The position numbers were made by a program, and so were the translations under genes. Positions 33,740 through 43,017 of a stretch of 64,000 nt of DNA are shown piece after piece; position 1 is the stretch's first letter, and every line of letters begins with the position of its first letter. The notes under the pieces are model-generated. The model had not been told where the DNA came from. It saw only the letters and a program-made list of their open reading frames with translations, and did not search any database. Source of the DNA: Bacillus sp. FJAT-28004 (GTDB lineage: Bacteria > Bacillota > Bacilli > Paenibacillales > Paenibacillaceae). The stretch lies in contig NZ_LGHP01000001.1 in NCBI RefSeq assembly GCF_001280845.1, positions 4,443,777-4,507,776 of the forward strand, given 5' to 3'.

Positions 33740-35476
33740 TCACGGTGTATCCTGCGTAGGATGAGGAAGGTATAGGGTCACGCAAGCTCCTCCAGACTCG
33801 CTATTGGAAAAGTGGACTTTCGCCTTGCGGCGGTATAAGTATTCCAGACGTTGTATTGTGTTCGTGATGCCGATATGGTTACCGTCCGTTTGATCAAGTG
33901 GCTGTCCGCTTTCGAGCCTCTCCAATATATCGGCGTCAAAACCAGGGCCTGTATCAGATATACGAATGACAGCCACCTCTTCCTCTGTTTCCCTTTCTAG
34001 ATCAACCTCCAGCCTAATTTGCACCTCATTTACTCGCGAAACGGCATATTTCACTGAATTTTCTATGAAAGTCTGAAGCACTAACGGCGGAATTCTCATC
34101 TTTCCCGTGGCATCCCCTTGATTAATACTGTACGTGAAAGCATCTCTGTAACGATGTTTTTGAATCTCCAAATATATACGGACATGATTAATCTCATCGT
34201 CCAGCTTCACGAAATCTTCCCCGTTTTGAAAAATATAACGAAAATAATTGGACGTTGAAATGGCCATGCTTTGAATTTCCTCGAACATTTGCATTTGGGC
34301 CATGCTGTGAATGTTGGTTAAGCAGTTCAGAAAAAAGTGAGGTTTAATCTGTAATTTCATATAATCCAGCTGGATCTTTTGTTTTTCAATCTCATGCTCA
34401 TAGATATCAATTTTGAAAATTCTAATTTGCTCAAGCAGGTTTTTGAACAGCTTATTGGCATATTCGAGCTCAACAATCTTGTTCATCTTGAGATCGAGCG
34501 GTTTGCTGTCTTCATTGAACTGCGTCAAGCTGTATGAAAAGTTTTTGAGCGGCCTTAGGATCAGAATGTTGAAATACACCATGATGCCGCATAATGTGCA
34601 AGCAACAATCGCAGCAAGGAGCATAATGAGCAGCTGGGCAATCATGATTTTCTCAAAAGCTCCGAACTTAATGAACATTCTCACTCCAAATGTTGCGTTT
34701 GCAAATGATTTACTGACGGTCGTTGTGGTCTGCACCAGCCCAAGCAGCGTTTTCTTTTGTTCATTGTTTCGGGCTTGATTGTCCATATCCGTCGTAAGAT
34801 TATTAATGACCGAACCATTATGATCGATTAAGGAAACAAACCCATTGCCGCCAAGATCCATTTGCCGGAGCGGACTAATCAGATTATCGGCAGATATCAT
34901 ACAAATGAGATAGCTTTCATGAAACGGCACGATATTAATGATGAAGTGTTTATTATTCAGAAGAATAAGGGACCAATTGGAATAATATTTTTCAAGCGAA
35001 TTTTTATCTTGTACATAGGAGGCAATTTGTTTCTTTAATGATAGATAATCCGGGTACATCAGGTTGGTAGGTGAGGAATTTAAAAAATACTTTTGATCCT
35101 CTAAATAGATGAAGAAATTATATTTTTGCACGTAGTTTTTCTGGAGCTCGGAGAAACGTTTGTACAGCTCCGTATTTGCCTTTATAAATTCGGCATCCGT
35201 GGAACGAAACTGTTTCATCTTTTTTACGTTTTCATCGTTTGCAAGCGTCCAACCCATGTATTGATTAATATTGGAGAAATCAAGATTGATTTGATTGATA
35301 TACATATTAGCGGTGTTTTGCAAATACCTTGTCGTTTGCTGCTTGACCATTGAAATGGCGACGATGCTAATAATACAATCCAGTACTAATACAGAGACTA
35401 AAATCAAGAGCATCACTTTCACGTAGTGCCTAATCGGATAGGATTTGCCGGGTGTTCGTTTTGTCATAGGTCTCAT
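33740..35476 (-). CDS. YesM-type membrane sensor histidine kinase
   Basis: A 578-aa kinase of the HisK_5/YesM group: basic N-terminus, TM1 (about 18-40), an extracellular Cache-like sensor (about 41-285), TM2 (about 285-308, LLIMLLAAIVACTLCGIMVY), a HAMP-like region, the H-box 'LQIKPHFFLNCL', and a HATPase domain with 'FIENSVKYAV' and 'ISDTGPGFDA'. GAGAGGA is six bases upstream of the ATG. Together with the YesN gene it forms the two-component system expected to sense an extracellular carbohydrate or its binding protein and switch on the divergent importer. Confidence 0.92.
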   Translation of the reverse strand: MRPMTKRTPGKSYPIRHYVKVMLLILVSVLVLDCIISIVAISMVKQQTTRYLQNTANMYINQINLDFSNINQYMGWTLANDENVKKMKQFRSTDAEFIKANTELYKRFSELQKNYVQKYNFFIYLEDQKYFLNSSPTNLMYPDYLSLKKQIASYVQDKNSLEKYYSNWSLILLNNKHFIINIVPFHESYLICMISADNLISPLRQMDLGGNGFVSLIDHNGSVINNLTTDMDNQARNNEQKKTLLGLVQTTTTVSKSFANATFGVRMFIKFGAFEKIMIAQLLIMLLAAIVACTLCGIMVYFNILILRPLKNFSYSLTQFNEDSKPLDLKMNKIVELEYANKLFKNLLEQIRIFKIDIYEHEIEKQKIQLDYMKLQIKPHFFLNCLTNIHSMAQMQMFEEIQSMAISTSNYFRYIFQNGEDFVKLDDEINHVRIYLEIQKHRYRDAFTYSINQGDATGKMRIPPLVLQTFIENSVKYAVSRVNEVQIRLEVDLERETEEEVAVIRISDTGPGFDADILERLESGQPLDQTDGNHIGITNTIQRLEYLYRRKAKVHFSNSESGGACVTLYLPHPTQDTP

Positions 35477-35575
35477 TCAGATTCCTCTCTTTTTTAGGAC
35501 TTACTGTCGGCTGGTAAAACCAATTATAATGCAAACGCAGCATAATAAGAGGTATCGCTTGTCTGTTTTTACATG

Positions 35576-35725
35576 AAAGTCCGAAAAAAACGAAAGAAAG
35601 TCTGGATAGTGTCAGCCTCTCTATTATTTATATGATCATGCCGACAAACCATTATAGGAATGAAGAGAAAAGTCCGAATTGCCATTTAGAAAAGTCCGAA
35701 TTGTTCTAAAAGCAGCATCTATAAT
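35576..35725 (+). promoter_or_regulatory. four direct repeats and -10 element upstream of the LplB-type gene: candidate YesN operator
   Basis: AAAGTCCGA occurs at 35576, 35669 and 35691, with AAAGTCTGG at 35597. The starts within each pair are 21 and 22 bp apart, two helical turns, and the inner pair is a longer identical repeat (AGAAAAGTCCGAATTG at 35666 and 35688). TATAAT at 35720-35725 is a strong -10, but the position 17 bp upstream (35697-35702, CGAATT) is no -35 and lies in the last repeat, as in activator-dependent promoters. The 35477-35789 gap holds no gene. Confidence 0.65.
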
Positions 35726-35789
35726 AAAGAGGCAAGAGAGAAGGGCGAAGCAACATGGACGGAGACGAAAGAAGGATGGGGGAATCTCT

Positions 35790-36719
35790 TTGAAGACCAG
35801 CCAATTTAACATGAATATGCAGCAAACGATTGGCCGGATAAGAAAGAACTGGGGCCTGTATGTTTTGCTGCTGCCTGCAGTCGTGCTGCTTCTGCTTTTT
35901 TCTTATAAGCCGATGTATGGCGTGCTGATTGCTTTTAAAGATTACAGTCCTGCTCTGGGAATCATGGATAGTCCTTGGGCAGGGTTAAAGTATTTTGAGA
36001 AGTTTTTCAACTCCTATCAATTTTCCAGCACGATTAAGAACACTCTGATTATTAGCTTCTATAGCATAGCCACATTTCCAATACCGATTATGCTCGCGCT
36101 GATGATCAATCAAATGCGTGTGAACCGGTTTAAGCATGTTTTCCAGACGGTGACCTACATGCCGCATTTTATTTCTACCGTCGTTATGGTTGGTCTGATC
36201 CTCATTTTATCCTCACCGAGCACCGGACTTATAGGAAATATCTATCGCTTGTTCGGAGCTGAAGCTCCTAATTTGATGGGCTCAGCTGAATGGTTTAGCA
36301 GCGTTTACGTTTGGACGGATGTTTGGCAGCACGCCGGCTGGGATAGCATCATCTTTATTGCAGCGTTATCGGCCGTCGATCCAAGCCTTTACGAAGCAGC
36401 GAAGGTGGATGGAGCGAGCCGCTGGCAGAGAATTCGCTTCATTGATATTCCGATGCTGCTCCCGACGGCTATTATTTTGCTGATCCTGCGAATTGGCGGG
36501 CTCCTCGGTGTCGGATTTGAAAAGGTTTATCTCATGCAAAATAATTTGAACATTTCCTCTAGCGAGGTTATTGCTACCTATGTTTATAAAATCGGGATGC
36601 TGAGCAGCCAATACAGCTTTTCCTCGGCCATCAACCTGTTTAATACGATCATTAATTTCATTTTGCTGATTCTAGTTAATCAGGCAGCCAAAAAATACAG
36701 CGAAAACAGCCTGTGGTAA
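35790..36719 (+). CDS. LplB-type sugar ABC importer permease
   Basis: Permease of 309 aa of the LplB/YtePQ-like group (complex oligosaccharide importers). It has about six helices, the first at about 17-40 (LYVLLLPAVVLLLLFSYKPMYG), and the EAA loop 'YEAAKVDGASRWQRIRFIDIP'. TTG 35790 is preferred, GGGGGA lying six bases upstream; the open frame reaches back to 35679 but through the operator repeats, which should not be coding. It heads the permease/permease/binding-protein operon. Confidence 0.9.
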   Translation: MKTSQFNMNMQQTIGRIRKNWGLYVLLLPAVVLLLLFSYKPMYGVLIAFKDYSPALGIMDSPWAGLKYFEKFFNSYQFSSTIKNTLIISFYSIATFPIPIMLALMINQMRVNRFKHVFQTVTYMPHFISTVVMVGLILILSSPSTGLIGNIYRLFGAEAPNLMGSAEWFSSVYVWTDVWQHAGWDSIIFIAALSAVDPSLYEAAKVDGASRWQRIRFIDIPMLLPTAIILLILRIGGLLGVGFEKVYLMQNNLNISSSEVIATYVYKIGMLSSQYSFSSAINLFNTIINFILLILVNQAAKKYSENSLW

Positions 36720-36737
36720 CAGAAAGGAAGGATACGG

Positions 36738-37652
36738 ATGAGCGCAATGGAAACCGTGGCACAACCGGCATTACATAAACAAAAAAGGCGTTCCTGGGAC
36801 GTCATGGAATGGTTGTTATATTCGTTTGCGATTGTGATGCTGATTCTCATCGTTTATCCGATTTATTTTATCGTAATCGCATCATTCAGTGATCCGGCCG
36901 CCGTGGCTAATGGTCAGATGTGGCTTTTTCCAAAAGGCTTTACACTGGATGGCTATAAGGAGCTATTGAATCATTCCAAAATATGGATTGGCTACCGAAA
37001 TACGCTCCTGTATACAGTAGTGGGGACGATCATTAGTTTGGCGATCAATGTATCAGCGGCATATGCGCTATCCAGAAAGGATCTTGTCGGCCGCAAGAGC
37101 ATCAACATATTTTTTATATTCACGATGTTTTTTAATGGCGGTCTAATCCCTACATTTCTGACGATCCGCGACTTTCATTTGTACGACACGTTTCTTGTTA
37201 TGGTGCTGCCTTTCTCCGTTGCCGTTTTTAACATTATCGTGGCGCGTACGTTTTTCCAGTCCAGCATTCCCGGCGATCTGTGGGAAGCAGCGCAGCTGGA
37301 TGGCTGCGGCAACCTCAAGTATTATGTGCAGATTGTTTTGCCGCTGTCCAAAGCTATTCTATCGGTTTTGGCCTTATGGACGGCTGTAGGCTATTGGAAT
37401 TCCTATTTTAATGCACTCATTTACTTAAAGGATCAGGATTTGTATCCCTTGCAGCTTGTTTTGAGGAACATATTAATTACGAACCAGATGCAGTCGAGCA
37501 TGGGAACAGGCGAAGCAGCGCTCATTGCTATGCGCCTAGCCAACCTGATGCGCTATTCCGTTATAATCGTCTCGACGCTTCCAATCATGTGCATGTATCC
37601 GTTCGTTCAAAAATATTTCAACCAGGGGGTGATGATTGGCGCTGTGAAGTAA
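36738..37652 (+). CDS. LplC/YtcP-type sugar ABC importer permease
   Basis: Second permease, 304 aa, MalG-like carbohydrate importer subunit. Signs: early helix after 'WDVMEWLLYSFAIVMLILIV', 'AYALSRKDLVGRKSINIFF', 'FNGGLIPTFLTIRDFHLYDT' (typical of the LplC group) and the EAA loop 'WEAAQLDGCGNLKYYVQIVLP'. It ends with the family-typical 'QKYFNQGVMIGAVK'. GAAAGGAAGG precedes the ATG. No ATPase gene is present; such systems usually share a MsmX-type ATPase encoded elsewhere. Confidence 0.92.
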   Translation: MSAMETVAQPALHKQKRRSWDVMEWLLYSFAIVMLILIVYPIYFIVIASFSDPAAVANGQMWLFPKGFTLDGYKELLNHSKIWIGYRNTLLYTVVGTIISLAINVSAAYALSRKDLVGRKSINIFFIFTMFFNGGLIPTFLTIRDFHLYDTFLVMVLPFSVAVFNIIVARTFFQSSIPGDLWEAAQLDGCGNLKYYVQIVLPLSKAILSVLALWTAVGYWNSYFNALIYLKDQDLYPLQLVLRNILITNQMQSSMGTGEAALIAMRLANLMRYSVIIVSTLPIMCMYPFVQKYFNQGVMIGAVK

Positions 37653-37695
37653 TTAGCCATATGCCATTCACAATATGTATAGGGGGAACTTTCAA

Positions 37696-39285
37696 ATGAA
37701 GAAAAAATTGTTCATTGTACTAGTTCTAAGCTTAAGCATGTTAATCAGTCTTATGGGTTGCGCTGGAAAAAAAGAGGAGGCTCCTGCCAAATCCGAGTCC
37801 GAATTTAGCAAAGAAGGACTGCCGATCGTAACGGCGCCAATCACGCTGGATGTTTTGACCGTTCGCTGGGGCAATATGGGAGATACATTCAAAAACAATA
37901 AATGGCTGCAGGATCTTGAAAAAGAAACGAACGTTAAAATAAACTGGCAAGTCATGTCCTCCAATGACTGGGGCGAGCAAAAATCGATCATGCTGGCGAG
38001 TGGCAAGCTTCCTGATATTATTTTTGGAGATAATGCTTTCTCGGATTCCGATATCGTCAACAACTTATCCTATTTCCGTCCGCTCGATGACTATATCGAC
38101 AAATACATGCCGAATCTTAAAGCAGCAATGGATGAAACGCCAGAGCTGAAGCAAATCAGCACATTCCCGGACGGCAAAATTTATTCATTGCCTGCTAGGC
38201 TGCCATCGCGCCCATTGTCGACTATGCAACCTGTTATCAATAAAGCTTGGCTTGATCGTCTCGGCCTTGAAGTTCCTGATAATATTGAAGATTTGTACAA
38301 TGTGTTCAAAGCGTTCAAAGAAAAGGACCCGAACCAAAACGGAAAAGCGGATGAAATTCCTTTTAGCGGCTCGGTAGACATTAGCATGGATTTTCTAAAT
38401 CCATTCGGCATAACAGACTCGAACGGCAACAGTATGATGCTTAAGGACGGCGAGCCAGTCTTCATCCCGACATCGAACGAATATAAAGAAGCGCTGAAAT
38501 GGACACATAAATTGTATTCGGAAGGTTTGATCGATCAGGAGCTGTTCACGCAAGATAGCACAATGTTATCTGCAAAGCAGCAAAATCCTGATGCTGCTAT
38601 GATCGGCTTCTCTAATCAATGGATACCGGATGCTGTTTTCGGCAAATGGAAAGATGAATATGCAGCTATTCCATCCATTGCTGGACCTGATGGGCAACGC
38701 TATCAAACCGGTGACCCGGTCGGATTAAGCTTAAGACGCAATGAGATGCTGATTACAACGTTTAATGAAAATCCAGAAGTCGCTGCGCGCTGGGCGGATC
38801 AGTTCTACACGAATGAAGCAAGTATTCAAAATTTCTGGGGTGCAATAGGTACCGTTATTGAGAAAAAAGGCGACGGCAATTATGCGCTGCTGACTCCTCC
38901 GGAAGGCACAAGCGCTGATGCATGGTACTGGGATCAATCGGTCCGTGATTTTGGTCCTAAATACGTAAGCCCAAGCTTCGAGAAAAACATTATTTTGGAT
39001 GAAACGACCGGAGACGGACTGAAGCTCTCTATCGACAAGCTCGTAAGTGAGTATGTAACTACGCCATTCCCGAATGTTATGTACAACGTAGAGGAATTCA
39101 AAGAGCTTCCAACGCTTACTACGGATATCGACAGCTATGTCAGAACAAATCGTGCTCAATGGATTATAAAAGGAAACATCGACCAGGAGTGGGATGCGTA
39201 CATTAAACAGCTAAACAGTATGGGACTTGAACGATTGGTAGAGATTCGCAGTGATGCCTATAAACGCTACACAAATGTTAAGTAA
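37696..39285 (+). CDS. LplA-type extracellular sugar-binding lipoprotein
   Basis: Binding protein of 529 aa with signal peptide and lipobox LMGC (Cys22). Family-1 binding-protein features: 'DVLTVRWGNMGDTFKNNKWL', 'LASGKLPDIIFGDNA', 'NGKADEIPFSG' and the C-terminal 'EWDAYIKQLNSMGLERLVEI', all usual in LplA-like proteins that bind complex glycans. ATG 37696 is chosen, AGGGGGA lying nine bases upstream; an in-frame start at 37675 lies before it. It is followed within 25 bp by ThuA and oxidoreductase genes, which suggests that the imported sugar is oxidised inside the cell. Confidence 0.92.
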   Translation: MKKKLFIVLVLSLSMLISLMGCAGKKEEAPAKSESEFSKEGLPIVTAPITLDVLTVRWGNMGDTFKNNKWLQDLEKETNVKINWQVMSSNDWGEQKSIMLASGKLPDIIFGDNAFSDSDIVNNLSYFRPLDDYIDKYMPNLKAAMDETPELKQISTFPDGKIYSLPARLPSRPLSTMQPVINKAWLDRLGLEVPDNIEDLYNVFKAFKEKDPNQNGKADEIPFSGSVDISMDFLNPFGITDSNGNSMMLKDGEPVFIPTSNEYKEALKWTHKLYSEGLIDQELFTQDSTMLSAKQQNPDAAMIGFSNQWIPDAVFGKWKDEYAAIPSIAGPDGQRYQTGDPVGLSLRRNEMLITTFNENPEVAARWADQFYTNEASIQNFWGAIGTVIEKKGDGNYALLTPPEGTSADAWYWDQSVRDFGPKYVSPSFEKNIILDETTGDGLKLSIDKLVSEYVTTPFPNVMYNVEEFKELPTLTTDIDSYVRTNRAQWIIKGNIDQEWDAYIKQLNSMGLERLVEIRSDAYKRYTNVK

Positions 39286-39306
39286 TCGTTGTAAAGGAGC
39301 CTGTAA

Positions 39307-40062
39307 GTGATGGTGAAAGTAACGGTATGGAATGAAAATCGTCATGAGAAAAACAATCCAGTTGTCGGTGGAATTTACCCAAGCGGCATTCATGGCGCTA
39401 TTGCAGATTTTCTAATGAAAGCTGGATTTGAAGTCGGAACAGCTACTCTTGATGAACCGGAGCATGGACTGACGGATCATGTATTAAATCAGACGGATGT
39501 ATTAATTTGGTGGGGACACCTGGCACATCACGAGGTTGAGGAGGCCGTCGTTGATAAGGTGTACCAGAGAGTGCTGAAGGGAATGGGACTTATCGTTCTG
39601 CACTCGGGGCATGCCTCAAAAATTTTCAGCAAGCTGCTTGGCACACCGACCGGGCAGCTAAAATGGCGCGAGGCAGATGAAAAGGAACGGATTTGGGTCA
39701 TTGACCCTGCTCATCCGATTGCTTCAGGACTCGGCGAGTACATCGAGCTTCCGCAGGAAGAGATGTACGGTGAGCATTTTAATATTCCGGCTCCTGATCA
39801 TTTGGTATTTGTCTCTTGGTTTGAAGGCGGTGAAGTGTTCCGAAGCGGCGTTACTTACCACCGCGGACAAGGGAAAATCTTCTACTTCCGTCCTGGCCAT
39901 GAAACGTATCCGACCTATTACAATAAAGAAATCCAGAAGGTAATCGAGAACGGCGTGCGCTGGGCAGTGCCGAGTCAAACGGCCGAACCTGTTTATGGCA
40001 ATGCATCTCCGCTGGAGCCTATTAAATCGAAGACAGACTCGAGAGAGGTAAACGAAGTATGA
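39307..40062 (+). CDS. ThuA-like protein (trehalose-utilisation family)
   Basis: A 251-aa class-I glutamine amidotransferase-like protein of the ThuA family, found in disaccharide catabolism (in rhizobia with trehalose/sucrose 3-keto pathways). Signs: 'VTVWNENRHEKNN', 'VLIWWGHLAHHEV', 'GLIVLHSGHASKIF' and 'GKIFYFRPGHETYPTYYN'. GTG 39307 is seven bases after AAAGGAG; ATG 39310 is equally possible and changes one codon. It overlaps the oxidoreductase by ATGA. Its exact reaction is not established even in model organisms. Confidence 0.9.
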   Translation: MMVKVTVWNENRHEKNNPVVGGIYPSGIHGAIADFLMKAGFEVGTATLDEPEHGLTDHVLNQTDVLIWWGHLAHHEVEEAVVDKVYQRVLKGMGLIVLHSGHASKIFSKLLGTPTGQLKWREADEKERIWVIDPAHPIASGLGEYIELPQEEMYGEHFNIPAPDHLVFVSWFEGGEVFRSGVTYHRGQGKIFYFRPGHETYPTYYNKEIQKVIENGVRWAVPSQTAEPVYGNASPLEPIKSKTDSREVNEV

Positions 40063-41108
40063 GGAAATTTCGTATCGGTTTGATTGGTTTGGGAGGGATG
40101 GCTCAGGAGCATATAAGGTGGATGAAAGCGGAAGGTCGCTTTGAGATCGTTGCAGTGAGCGATGTGTATGAAGAAGCGTTAGTCAAGGTGGGTGAACAGC
40201 TTGACGTTGCTCAAGGCAAGCGATATTCGGACTACACCAATCTAATTGAAGACCCGGATGTCGATGCAGTAGTGTCCGTTACGCCAAACAACGTCCATGC
40301 GGAAATTATCCTTGCTTGCTTGAAAGCAAGGAAGCCATTCATGGCAGAAAAACCGTTTACCCGTGAGTTTGAGGAAGCTAAGTCACTTCTGGAATTGTAT
40401 GAACAGCAGCCGGTGCCAGCAATGATGGCTTTCACCTACCGTTACACACCTGCTTTCCGTTACGTACGAGAGCTTGTGCGCGAGGGTAAAATCGGAGCTG
40501 TTCGCAGCTTTAGTGTCCAGTATTTGCAGGGATGGGGCGCAGAACCAAATAATGTTCCTTATATCTGGCGCTTTAACAAGGACATTACCGGCACGGGGAC
40601 GCTTGGCGATCTGGGCTCGCATATGATCGATATGGCGCGTTTTCTCTTTGGGGAGTTCGAAGAGCTGTCAGCACAGCTGCATACGATTATTCCCCAGCGG
40701 CAAGATCCAGCGAGCGGGAATATGGTCACAATCGAGGTTGATGACTTTGCGAGCTTCCAGGCTCGTATGAAGGGCGATATTATGGGCGTCTTCCAAACGA
40801 CTCGCAATGCGATTGGATCGGGCAACCAGCACGAAGTATCCATTTATGGAGATTCGGGTACGCTTCATGCTTCAACGCTAAATCCAAATGAGTTGATATG
40901 GATTCGTGAGGAAACTCCTGGACAGATTGCGAGAGTGACTGTCGAAGTGCCTGCACATTGTAGAGTTACGCAGTATGCCGATTTCACGGCATTGCTTGAG
41001 GGAACGGTTCCGGATGGCATTGCTGGCTTTATGGACGGCTACCGCAATCAAGAAATATTGGATGCCATTATTAGGGCAAGTGAAACCAAAGCAACCGTAC
41101 AGCTCTAA
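40059..41108 (+). CDS. Gfo/Idh/MocA family NAD(P)-dependent oxidoreductase
   Basis: A 349-aa sugar dehydrogenase-like enzyme. An N-terminal Rossmann fold (GLIGLGGMAQEHI at about 7-19; 'VDAVVSVTPNNVHAEI'; 'KPFMAEKPFTREF' with the catalytic EKP) is followed by the C-terminal alpha/beta domain with 'GTGTLGDLGSHMIDMARFLFG', containing the conserved Asp/His pair. It overlaps ThuA by ATGA and ends the operon at a strong terminator. Likely works with ThuA on the imported sugar, for example by 3-keto formation or epimerisation; the substrate is inference. Confidence 0.92.
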   Translation: MRKFRIGLIGLGGMAQEHIRWMKAEGRFEIVAVSDVYEEALVKVGEQLDVAQGKRYSDYTNLIEDPDVDAVVSVTPNNVHAEIILACLKARKPFMAEKPFTREFEEAKSLLELYEQQPVPAMMAFTYRYTPAFRYVRELVREGKIGAVRSFSVQYLQGWGAEPNNVPYIWRFNKDITGTGTLGDLGSHMIDMARFLFGEFEELSAQLHTIIPQRQDPASGNMVTIEVDDFASFQARMKGDIMGVFQTTRNAIGSGNQHEVSIYGDSGTLHASTLNPNELIWIREETPGQIARVTVEVPAHCRVTQYADFTALLEGTVPDGIAGFMDGYRNQEILDAIIRASETKATVQL

Positions 41109-41129
41109 ATTTGTTCTTATTAACTTGTT

Positions 41130-41174
41130 CCGGTTCAGTGAAGACGATTCTAGTCTTTGCTGAACCGGTTTTTT
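41130..41174 (+). terminator. Rho-independent terminator ending the LplBCA operon
   Basis: CCGGTTCAG pairs with CTGAACCGG, followed by TTTTTT. The inner arms GAAGAC and GTCTTT extend the stem. Confidence 0.92.
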
Positions 41175-41307
41175 GCTTTTAGTAGAAGCGGCCCCAAAAA
41201 AGCGAATCGTTTAGTTACAGTCAAACTGTACCTTGATTGTAACCATATGCTGGTATAAATTTGAAGCATATAGATATTTAAATCACAGATCGAAAGTGGG
41301 ATAGGTT

Positions 41308-41892
41308 ATGAAAATAGAAGTAAAGCTGGCTGCTCAAGACGAAGCCTATGTAATAAAAAATCTATATCCTCTTTATTTACACGACTTATCCGGACATTAC
41401 GGACATACGCCGAACATACATGGCATTTTTGAGGATAGTAATGAGTGTAGAACATTAACGGACCAATATGATGTTCAGAACATTTGGTGGGAAAAGCCTG
41501 ATTGTCTGTACCCTTTCTTAATTAGGGTTGATGATATTCCTGCGGGATTTATACTTGTTGCTACACCGCCTCATTGTGCAAAAGGGGTCGACTATTTTGT
41601 GAATGATTTCTTTATACTGCAGCCTTACAGAGGAAAAGGGATAGCAGAAAATGCCGCGACTCAAGTATTTGAGATGTTTAAAGGCCAGTGGGAGCTGTTT
41701 ACTAATCCAATGGAGCAAAATATAGTAGGTCAAAAGTTTTGGAGAAAAACAGTATCCGGCTATACAAAGGGTAATTTTGAAGAAGAGGTTGGCATGACAT
41801 TCGACGGGCACAAATTGATTTTTAGATTTAATAATGAGGTTAGAACGGGGATTGAAAACGAGGAATTAAAAGATAAGATGGGGGATGCATGA
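41308..41892 (+). CDS. GNAT-type acetyltransferase-like protein
   Basis: A 194-aa protein with GNAT features: a central strand 'PFLIRVDDIPAGFILVA', then 'DFFILQPYRGKGIAENAATQVFE', where QPYRGKGIA fits the acetyl-CoA loop (Q/RxxGxG/A). The C-terminus (about 150-194) is extended and hydrophilic. The gene overlaps the downstream nucleotidyltransferase by ATGA, so the two are coupled, an arrangement that recalls small-molecule-modifying or resistance-type gene pairs. Substrate unknown. Confidence 0.82.
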   Translation: MKIEVKLAAQDEAYVIKNLYPLYLHDLSGHYGHTPNIHGIFEDSNECRTLTDQYDVQNIWWEKPDCLYPFLIRVDDIPAGFILVATPPHCAKGVDYFVNDFFILQPYRGKGIAENAATQVFEMFKGQWELFTNPMEQNIVGQKFWRKTVSGYTKGNFEEEVGMTFDGHKLIFRFNNEVRTGIENEELKDKMGDA

Positions 41893-42647
41893 ACATGCAG
41901 CTGTACTTAGATAAAATTGTTCTTTTGTTTAAAGGAGAGCTTGAAGGAAATCTGTCGGGTATTTATTTACATGGATCATTGGCTATGGGATGTTTTCATC
42001 CCCAAAGAAGTGATATCGATTTTATCGTTGTGATAAGAGAGAGTTTGACAGCGGAAAACAAAAAGAGAATTGCAAAATTAGTATTAGAGCTGGATGATGA
42101 AATGCCAAATGAGAGAGGAATGGAGTTTAGTGTGATTTTGGAGTCTCACCTGAATGCCTTCGTCTATCCTACGCCATGTGAAATGCATTATTCCGATTTC
42201 CACAAGGAAAGGTATCAATCAGACGAGAATTATGTTTGCGGCGGGTACGAAGACAATGACTTTGCAGCTCAGCTCGTTGTTGCCTATTATCGGGGGAAAA
42301 CCTTATATGGCAAGTCGCTTGCTGAGTTATATGAGCCTATCGATAGAAAGTATTATCTGGCCTCCATTTATTATGATATTAAAGATGCTTCGGATGACAT
42401 TATGGATCAACCAATGTATATTACCTTGAACCTGTGTAGAGTTCTGTTCTATCTGAGAGATGGGAATATATCGTCCAAAAAAGAAGGAGGAGAATGGGGA
42501 GTCAAAGCATTACCGAATGAGTACCAAGACTTGGTTAGGAAGTGCCTAGACGAGTACACCGGAGTTACAGGTAAGCAAGAGTTTGATCCTGAACTTTTAG
42601 CAGCTTTTGCAGACAATATGTTACGTGAAATAAAGCAGTTGATATGA
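41889..42647 (+). CDS. AadA-like aminoglycoside nucleotidyltransferase-family protein
   Basis: A 252-aa protein with an N-terminal nucleotidyltransferase fold ('YLHGSLAMGCFHPQRSDIDF', the GS...DxD metal motif, about 27-46) and a C-terminal DUF4111-type helical domain ('LNLCRVLFYLRDGNISSKKE' and 'GGEWGVKALP', as in AadA/ANT(9) enzymes). These transfer AMP to aminoglycoside hydroxyls, but many chromosomal homologues have no shown resistance. ATG 41889 is four bases after GGGGG; ATG 41895 is an alternative. Paired with the GNAT gene upstream. Confidence 0.85.
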   Translation: MNMQLYLDKIVLLFKGELEGNLSGIYLHGSLAMGCFHPQRSDIDFIVVIRESLTAENKKRIAKLVLELDDEMPNERGMEFSVILESHLNAFVYPTPCEMHYSDFHKERYQSDENYVCGGYEDNDFAAQLVVAYYRGKTLYGKSLAELYEPIDRKYYLASIYYDIKDASDDIMDQPMYITLNLCRVLFYLRDGNISSKKEGGEWGVKALPNEYQDLVRKCLDEYTGVTGKQEFDPELLAAFADNMLREIKQLI

Positions 42648-42732
42648 GCGAGGCGTAAGTTAAGAATAGACTTAAATCATTGATGTGATTAATAGTTAAA
42701 TACCCAAAATTATATTTGCTAACGGACACCAG

Positions 42733-42793
42733 AGCCTCTAATTCCCTCGATTCTTCTCTATTGAAGAAGCAGCGGACATAGAGGCTTTTATTT
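42733..42793 (+). terminator. branched terminator-like hairpin
   Basis: AGCCTCTA at 42733-42740 pairs with TAGAGGCT at 42779-42786, enclosing a small CTTCT/AGAAG hairpin, followed by TTTATTT. Confidence 0.6.
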
Positions 42794-42912
42794 GGCTTCA
42801 AGTCGCATGATTAAGATAAAAGGAATTTTATTTAGATATGAAGAATAAATAACTGGAATGATCTGGGTTCGGACAACATGATGAATTTATTTAGCATTAT
42901 TTTAGCTCGCTA

Positions 42913-42940
42913 AGTCGATTTAGCACATTGTTATTCGTCG
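42913..42940 (+). promoter_or_regulatory. ECF42-type promoter P1 before the first DGPF gene
   Basis: AGTCGA at 42913, 16 bp spacer, then TCGTCG at 42935-42940. The same layout occurs before 44831 and 45357. It lies 78 bp before the start. The rest of the gap 42648-43017 contains the terminator above and no gene. Confidence 0.7.
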
Positions 42941-43017
42941 TTTAAATAAGGATGTGATTATCGACTGTGCAAAAAGGGATAATTGAGGTTCCATTATAAA
43001 ATCAGGAGGGCATACAT

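Noticed and set aside
35679..35789. N-terminal extension of the LplB-like permease
   Set aside because: It would translate the operator repeats and promoter; the TTG at 35790 has the proper ribosome site.
41233..41259. TTGATT/TATAAA promoter before the GNAT gene
   Set aside because: The 15-bp spacing is short and the -35 is weak; not listed as a feature.
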